From Paraspadella gotoi (lineage: Eukaryota > Chaetognatha): a DNA stretch of 64,000 nucleotides. The notes under the pieces were generated by a model that was given only the letters and a program-made list of their open reading frames with translations, ran no database searches and was not told the DNA's origin. The stretch is taken from assembly GCA_051294375.1 (NCBI GenBank), contig CM119269.1, positions 5,104,686-5,168,685 of the forward strand, in the 5' to 3' direction. The position numbers and the translations under genes were made by a program. Positions 57,114-64,000 of this stretch are shown here, piece by piece (positions within the stretch are counted from its first letter, which is position 1; each line of letters opens with the position of its first letter).

Positions 57114-57341
57114 AGAAAAGAGATTGATGTGCAAAGAGAGAGTGCGAGAACATGAACGAAGATCTCGGGAAAAAGAGGAGATGAAGAGAGAAAGGATGAT
57201 CAAAGAAGCGAAAGGAGAGACGAAGAGACACTGATGAATAGGGAAAGGATAAGAAGCGAAAGAGAAGGAAAAAGAGAGCGAAAGACCACTGACGAATAGA
57301 AAGGATAAGAGAAGCAAAGAGAAAAAGAGAGGAAGAGACAG

Positions 57342-57342
<1 letters not shown>
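56739..57342 (+). repeat. Locus segment with GAC and GA repeats
   Basis: Direct copy of 53992-54360, then GA tracts and the reverse of the 51-bp CAGTGTCTCTTC units of 52246-52400. Confidence 0.75.
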
Positions 57343-57387
<45 letters not shown>

Positions 57388-57406
57388 ATAGATAGCATAG
57401 ATAGAG

Positions 57407-57492
<86 letters not shown>

Positions 57493-57560
57493 GATAGATA
57501 GAGAGAGAGAGAAAGAGAGAGAGAGATAGAGAGAAGAGAGAGAGATAGAGAGATAGAGAG
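57343..57560. repeat. (GATA)n tetranucleotide repeat
   Basis: GATA units, about 40 in all, broken by GA runs. Counterpart of the CTAT repeats flanking the 152-N gap, and of 62735-62890. Confidence 0.9.
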
Positions 57561-57747
57561 AGAGCAGAGAGAAGAGGCTATTTTTTCGACTTACTTTCCT
57601 CCCTCCCCTTTCCTGTTACCCGTTGGCGACGGATAGACGGCGCGCTTTTTAGTATTTTTTGTCATTTATTATTTAGCACTTTGGAGTTTTTTGTTTACAT
57701 GCCTCTCTTCCTCTTTTCTCGCGCCTGAAGCGAAAAAGAATATCTTT

Positions 57748-57833
<86 letters not shown>

Positions 57834-58424
57834 GCAGAGCGTGATAATGTCTTCCTTTTTTATGACATACGCCTTCCTTTTTCTCGCATAACATTACCGT
57901 GAAGTTGTATTATTTGTTGTTAAATCCAATTTTGTTTTCAAGCTGAAATATTTTTTATCTGATTTTGTTTTAAGAAAAATACATAGGCAGAGAGATAGAA
58001 ACTAAAGAATTTTTCAAAAATATATTTGAGGTAGAAAATGAATTATTGTTTGACGTACAACGGAATTTTATTTAAGAAACATTAAATTCGGACATGTTTC
58101 GGCTTTCAATGTAAGTCTTTCATCATCGCAACAAACAGAAATATATTATAGAGGATTAACTTCCCAAGTAAAAGACTTTTTCTAAGAAATCTTCTTAGTT
58201 TGGAAGTTGGTTTCTGAGATGAGAATTTACGCTGTGAGATTTTAATTCATCGAGATTTTCATTTGCGATTTTGTTTGATGTTTGAACTGCCTTTTTAAAT
58301 TTATAAGCCAAAAAAAAACATAAAAACAAAAACAAAACCACTATTCGAGAAGCATAAAAGAGTATCAAAAATATAATAATTACTTAACAGCAAATTTTCG
58401 AAGAAAAGCAGCTATCTCAATGGG
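57561..58424 (-). repeat. Inverted copy of about 51170-52000
   Basis: Reverse complement of the segment with the CT microsatellite (57752-57828 here) and the hammerhead-like motif (58091-58125, minus strand). Small indels distinguish it. Confidence 0.8.
58091..58125 (-). ncRNA. Hammerhead-like motif, inverted copy
   Basis: Minus strand: TGATGA, GACTT-ACATTG-AAAGCC, CGAAACATGTC, as at 51427-51459 with extra A. The position before UGAUGA is again A. Confidence 0.35.
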
Positions 58425-58670
58425 AATCGACTTTCTAAACTGGAGCGAAAGGAGCGCCGCTCCATTCGTTGGTGGAACCCCAAGCCGCGGGGAGCCATAT
58501 CGAAATTCCATAGCAACGAGGCGAGCGAGGCGGCGTGGCAGGCGGCGGCGGCAGCGGCGAGCGGCGGCCAGGCAGCGGCGGCGGCAGCGGCGAAGGCGGC
58601 GGCGCAGTGCGAGACGGCGGCTCGGGCGGCGCCGCTGCACCCGTTGCAAGGACGACGGTTAGAGAAATAT
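58425..58670 (-). repeat. Inverted CCG-rich block
   Basis: Reverse complement of 50903-51140, with a shortened, irregular GGC repeat. Frames differ from the first copy, arguing against a conserved coding exon. Confidence 0.75.
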
Positions 58671-58979
58671 AAAAGAAAAGAACCTCATTAACGAATTTTT
58701 CGTTTCTTAAATTTTTTTTTGGGACTGAATTTCAAAAAAAAGATGTTAAATCCCGGAAAAAAAAATATTTAGGCTTCGCTACGGAAAAAAAAATGGAGGA
58801 GGGGGGAAGGTCTATCGAAAATATTTTTCTGTTTTTCTTGATATCGATAATATTAGGTCGTCAAAACGTGAAGAAATATTCGAAGGGGGTTGTGTTGTGT
58901 TGTGTGTTTGATGTCACTGCTTGTAGTTTAAGTTTTTTTTATTTTAAGTGTTTTTATTCTCTTATGATTTTATTAACTC

Positions 58980-59067
<88 letters not shown>

Positions 59068-59649
59068 TTTCTTCAAAGCTCCAAACGAAAACAAAAGAAG
59101 ACGAAGGGAGTAATTCCGATATGTTTGCACAGTTTTTTAAATTTTCTTTCATTATGGTCGAGATTCTCACTTCTGTGCAATAAAAAAAATATTTATAAAA
59201 ATAATAGTACATCTTTCTTTCCAAAAGAAATATTCAATGAAGTGATGTTCTACTTTTTAAATTTTTTTTTAAGTTTTCGCTTTTTTAGACTTTTAATCTT
59301 TCTCGAATTAAATCATTTTTTATAATACAAAGCGATTCAAAAGTTAAGTTTCAAATAGCATTCTATAATCCTTCATTTTTAACTTTTATCCGTCTCTCTT
59401 TTCTTCTTTCTTATTTCCTTCGTTCCTCCTTTATCCTCTTTATCTCTTTTTTCCATCGTCGCGGAATAAAAAAAAGGAGAAATTGGCAGCGACAAAAAAA
59501 AAGGAGAAAGGAAAAAAAAATGTGAAAATAGAGACGGAGAAAAAAGTACAAATGAAAAAAAAAGGGGAAAAAAATAAAAGGAAATGAGAAAACTTGAAAG
59601 GAGTCGAGACTCTCGTGCAAAGAAAAAAGAGAGGTTAAGGTCTCAAAAA
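58671..59649 (-). repeat. Inverted copy of about 49900-50880
   Basis: Contains the CT run 58978-59064 and the same AT-rich flanks in reverse order; no gene. Confidence 0.75.
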
Positions 59650-59830
59650 AAAAAGAAGAAAGAAACTGATTTTCAGCTTTGGAGAAATTGAAAAAAAAGA
59701 GGATAGCAGAGAAAAGAAAAAGGAAAGGAAAAAGATAGAAAAGATAGAAAAATAGAATTCAACAGCAAAACTAAAAAACAAAAAAACGAAAAGTGAAAAG
59801 GAAAGGAAAGGAAGAAAGAAGAAAGATAGA
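59650..59830 (-). repeat. Inverted, contracted 84-bp minisatellite
   Basis: Only about one to two units of the five at 49440-49870 remain, in reverse complement. A sharp break follows at about 59835. Confidence 0.75.
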
Positions 59831-59910
59831 AGAGACTATTGGAGTGTTCAATCCTGTAACAATGAATGATCATAACTCGAATATAACAACCTATAAAAAA
59901 GATCTCTCTC

Positions 59911-60680
<770 letters not shown>

Positions 60681-60689
60681 TCTCTGTCT

Positions 60690-61490
60690 CTGGCAGAGAA
60701 AAAAAAAAAGAGAAAAAAAGAGAAGAGAGAGAGAGAGAGGATGAGAGAGCAGAGAGAGAGAGAGAGAGAGATCGAGAGAAGAGAGAGAACAGAGACCAGA
60801 GAAAGATAGAGTTCCGTTAATTTCACTTCAAAGCTCCAAGGATGAATGAAAAAAAGAAAGAAAATCAGTGAGGCTGAAAACCACTTAATCTGTAGGAAAA
60901 AAAGGAAAAGGTGAGGAAAAGAGAGTCCCACATAAAGGGAGACCGAAAACCAAGAGAATTGAACATTTTGGAAATAGGAAAAAACGAAGGGACAGACAGG
61001 ACTGCAAGGAGAGAGAAGAGAGAAGAGAGAGAGAGAGGAGAGGAGATGAGAGAGAGGAGAGAGAGAGAGAGCGTTGAGCGTTTTTTCGTGATATTGGAAA
61101 AGAATTACAGTTATGAGGGTTCCCTTTAAATAATCAGTGCTTTTAAGTCAAAATTGTGAAGCTCATCGATATGCAAATATTAATAGATTTTTAGTCATGC
61201 GGGAGATTTTGAGTGAGAGAGGGAAATGAGTGGAGAGAAGAAAAAAAGGAGAGAAGTAAGGAGAGGATTAATGAGAGAGAGGTCGAGGGAGAAAATGAAA
61301 GAGAGAAAACAGAGGGGAGAGAAAGGATAGAAAAAGGAACGAGAAAGAGAGGAAAATTAAAAAAGAAAAGTTATAGTATATAATATTTAATATGATACAA
61401 AATCAACGAGTATCATAGGAGTGCGTTGAAATAGGAGCGTAACACAAATGATTTAATGAAGAGGAATTGAGCTCGGCAAGCGGTGAGTAG
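60690..61490 (+). repeat. Third direct copy of the MITE flank segment
   Basis: GA tracts at 60725-60790 and 61010-61072, then the same flank, ending GTGAGTAG (61483-61490). Immediately preceded by its own reverse complement, so the junction at about 60685 is a fold-back. Confidence 0.75.
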
Positions 61491-62131
61491 TAAGGCCGTA
61501 GTGAAAGTTACATACGGAAAATTCTCAAAAGTCAATTATTGAACAACATTTACTCATCGATGAACATTAATTTTGTTAAAAAAAAAATAATTTTTATGTT
61601 TTTTTAATATTTCGCATCTAGGCCATATTTATATATAGTATACGTATTCCTTATAAAATCTCGAAAAATTTCAAAAATAGGCTTTTCTTAATTTTTTGAT
61701 TGGCAGATTTAAATTCCTCGTCAAAAGTTGATAAAAGAAAATATTATCATTTTTACCAATTCTTCATTAAGTGGGCTTAAAAATTAAAAACTATATTTAA
61801 TATGAATAAAAAGTTAAATTTTCAGCTTTAAAATATAGGCTTTTTCTCTAATTTTTGACCCAGTAAATGAAGGAATTTTTCAAAAGCAGTTATATTTTCT
61901 TTTTATCACTTTTATAACGAATCCAAATCTGCAAAAAAAATCTTAGAAAAAACTGTTTTTGAAATTTTAACATTTATTGTTAGTACTAGTATAATATGCC
62001 CTACTGCGTAAATGGAAATTTATTATAAATGTTTTTATTAACATTAAAATGTTCATTAGTATAATGTTGTTCGTTCCTCACTTCTTTAGATTTTAATTAA
62101 AGTTAAATTGAGAAATTTTACTAACGCCTTA
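61491..62131 (+). mobile_element. hAT-type MITE, copy D
   Basis: TAAGGCCGTAGTGAAAGTTA to TTTTACTAACGCCTTA, flanked on both sides by intact GTGAGTAG (61483-61490 and 62132-62139). It is the only copy in the 53-62 kb cluster with both target duplications and both ends uninterrupted, although noisy internally. Confidence 0.8.
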
Positions 62132-62999
62132 GTGAGTAGCAGCAAGAACAATCGAGGGAATCAGGCTGACGCATATGACTAGACCGTCGTTGAGAAAAAG
62201 ACAACGCGAGGCAAAGTCTCTAATGGAGTATAGGCCTTTCACCCACTCCGAGCGAAGGTTATGTTATTCGTAGTTTCCATAACGACGACAGCGACGACCG
62301 ACTACGACGACGACGACGAAACAATGGGCAACTTGTTAAAAAATTGCGTCTGTCGCTAAAAACCCATCGGGCGAGAGAAGTAAAATAGTTGGATGAAGTG
62401 GGGGGACGGAGAGAGAGAGCAGAGAGAGAGAGAGAGCAGACGAGAGAGAGAAAGAAGAGAGAGAGAGAAGAATGAAGAAGAGAGAGATGCAGAGAGAGCA
62501 GAGAGATGAAGAAGAGAGATTTGATGTGCAAGAGAGAGTGCAGATGAACATGGAACCGAAGATCTCGGGAAAAAGAGGAGATGAGAGAGCAAAGGATGAT
62601 CAAAGAGTCGAAAGGAGAGACGAAGAGACACTGCATGAATAGGAAAGATAAGAGCGAAAGAAGAAAAAGAGAGAGAAAGACCACTGACGAATAGAAAGGA
62701 TAAGCAAGCAAAAAGAGAAAAAGAGAGCGAAGAGACACTAGATATAGATAGATAGATAGATAGATAGATAGTTAGAATAGATAGATAGTAGAAGAGAGAA
62801 GATAGATAGATAGATAGATAGATAGATTAGATAATAGAGAGAGAGAGTAGTGGATAATTAGATAGCATAGATAGATAGATAGATTAGATAAGAGTAGAAG
62901 AAGGAAGAGAAGAAGAGAGAGAGAGAGATAGAGAGAAGAGGTAGAGAGATAGACGGAGGATAGAGAGAGAGCAGAGAGAGTAGAGGCTTTTTTTCGACA
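62132..62999 (+). repeat. Third copy of GAC/GA/GATA segment
   Basis: Same order as 56739-57560 (GAC repeat at 62283-62321, GA tracts, reversed CAGTGTCTC units, GATA tract at about 62735-62890), with heavy indel noise. Confidence 0.75.
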
Positions 63000-63165
63000 C
63001 TCTTACTTTCCTCCCTTCCCCTTTCCTGTTACCCTGTTGGCGACGGATAGACGCGCGCTTTTTAGTATTTTTTGTCATTATTATTTAGCACTTTGGAGTT
63101 TTTTGTCTTACATGGCCTCTTCTTCCTCTTTTCTTCGCCGCCTTGAAAGCGAAAAAGAAATATTC

Positions 63166-63248
<83 letters not shown>

Positions 63249-64000
63249 CGAGAGAGAGAGCGCAGATAGATAATGTCTTCCTTTTTTCATGACATACCCC
63301 TTCTATTTTCTCGAATAACTTTACGTGAGAGTTGTATTATCTGTTGTAAACTACCAATTTGTTTCAAGCTGACAAATTTCTTTTGGTATCGTTGATTTTG
63401 TTTTTAAGAAAAATACATAGGCGAGAGATAGAACTAAAGAATTTTTTTCAAAATATGATTTGAGGTAGAAAATGAATTATTGTTTGCACGCTTACAACGG
63501 AATTTTTTTAAGAAACATTACAATTCGGACATGTTTCGGCTTTCAATGTCAAGTCTTTCATCATCGCTAACAAACAGAATACTATATTATAGAGGATTAA
63601 CTACCACAGTAAAAGATTTTTTCTAAGAAATCTTCTTAGTTGGAAGTTGTGGTTTCTAAGAGATGAGAATTACGCTTGTGAGATTTTAATTTCACTCGAG
63701 ATTTTCATTGCATGTTGGATTGTTGTGATGTTTTTATCGTCTCCGTAAATTATACAGCTCAATAAAACTAAACATAAAAACAAATAACAAACACTCTACG
63801 TTTATCTCCCCCGTATAAGCTACAAAGAGCTCCCATCAATATAATCTAATTAATTTACTGTAAGTCAGCCTTATCTATTTTTCGCAAGGAAATAGCAGAT
63901 TATTTTTCTCATAACTGGAGTTACATCGACTTTTCTAAACGTTGGAGCGAAAGGGAGCGGCCGCTCCATTCGTTGGTGGAACCCCAAAGCCGCTGGCAGG
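63000..64000 (-). repeat. Second inverted copy of about 51060-52000, cut by window end
   Basis: Reverse complement of the CT-microsatellite/hammerhead-like/CCG-block segment, noisy. The hammerhead-like motif is at 63528-63563 (minus). The CCG-block flank (GCTCCATTCGTTGGTGGAAC) is reached at about 63963 as the window ends. Confidence 0.78.

Overview
The window looks like non-coding DNA from an animal genome, most likely an arthropod and possibly a crustacean. The evidence is one intron-bounded exon, very dense simple-sequence DNA (long CT/GA tracts, ATT, GATA, CCG and GAC/GTC repeats), abundant CpG, and short non-autonomous DNA transposons. There are no bacterial-style operons, rRNA genes, convincing tRNA genes or CRISPR arrays. 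Species assignment is inference only. Nearly all open frames here are translations of low-complexity repeats.

The one confident coding feature is a single exon at 23580-23726 (+). It encodes an LDL-receptor class A (LDLa) module with six cysteines and the calcium-binding acidic cluster, lies between a polypyrimidine/AG acceptor and a GTGAGT donor, and has phase-1 introns on both sides. It belongs to a larger multidomain gene whose other exons are not seen here.

Layout. Positions 1-21.7 kb are clean-looking intergenic or intronic DNA: CT microsatellites, helical-period 10-bp repeats (2661 and 4771), a 45-bp minisatellite (5.7-6.05 kb), a 360-bp TA-flanked Tc1/mariner-like MITE (6928-7287), a 41-bp minisatellite (9.1-9.4 kb), about 1 kb of GTC/CAT-biased DNA (12.4-13.4 kb), a 1-kb purine tract (16.3-17.2 kb) and CCG/GAC repeats. 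Positions 21.7-24.76 kb carry the LDLa exon. Positions 24.8-32.2 kb hold retroelement-like fragments and a hAT-type MITE (28572-29262) with its own 8-bp target duplication. Positions 32.18-36.42 kb are a second, indel-riddled copy of 21.70-24.76 kb, including a wrecked copy of the LDLa exon. Positions 36.4-43.7 kb are further noisy sequence with one unit seen in both orientations. Positions 44-49.3 kb contain a GGC repeat, a dispersed repeat and a 48-bp minisatellite whose orientation flips. Positions 49.4-64.0 kb are a nest of direct and inverted copies of one locus containing a hAT-type MITE, a GATA tract, a 120-bp CT tract, a hammerhead-ribozyme-like motif and a CCG-rich block.

Several breaks are exactly 25 N long (17245, 43418, 54361, 56126) and sit where sequence flips strand or restarts. 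Together with homopolymer-type indels in the extra copies, this suggests gaps filled with uncorrected long reads, so much of 32-43 kb and 52-64 kb is probably assembly artefact and should not be read as real duplication without checking. I found no complete gene and no convincing new biological system. The best biological leads are the LDLa exon, the two MITE families, the hammerhead-like motif and the CACCTG cluster.
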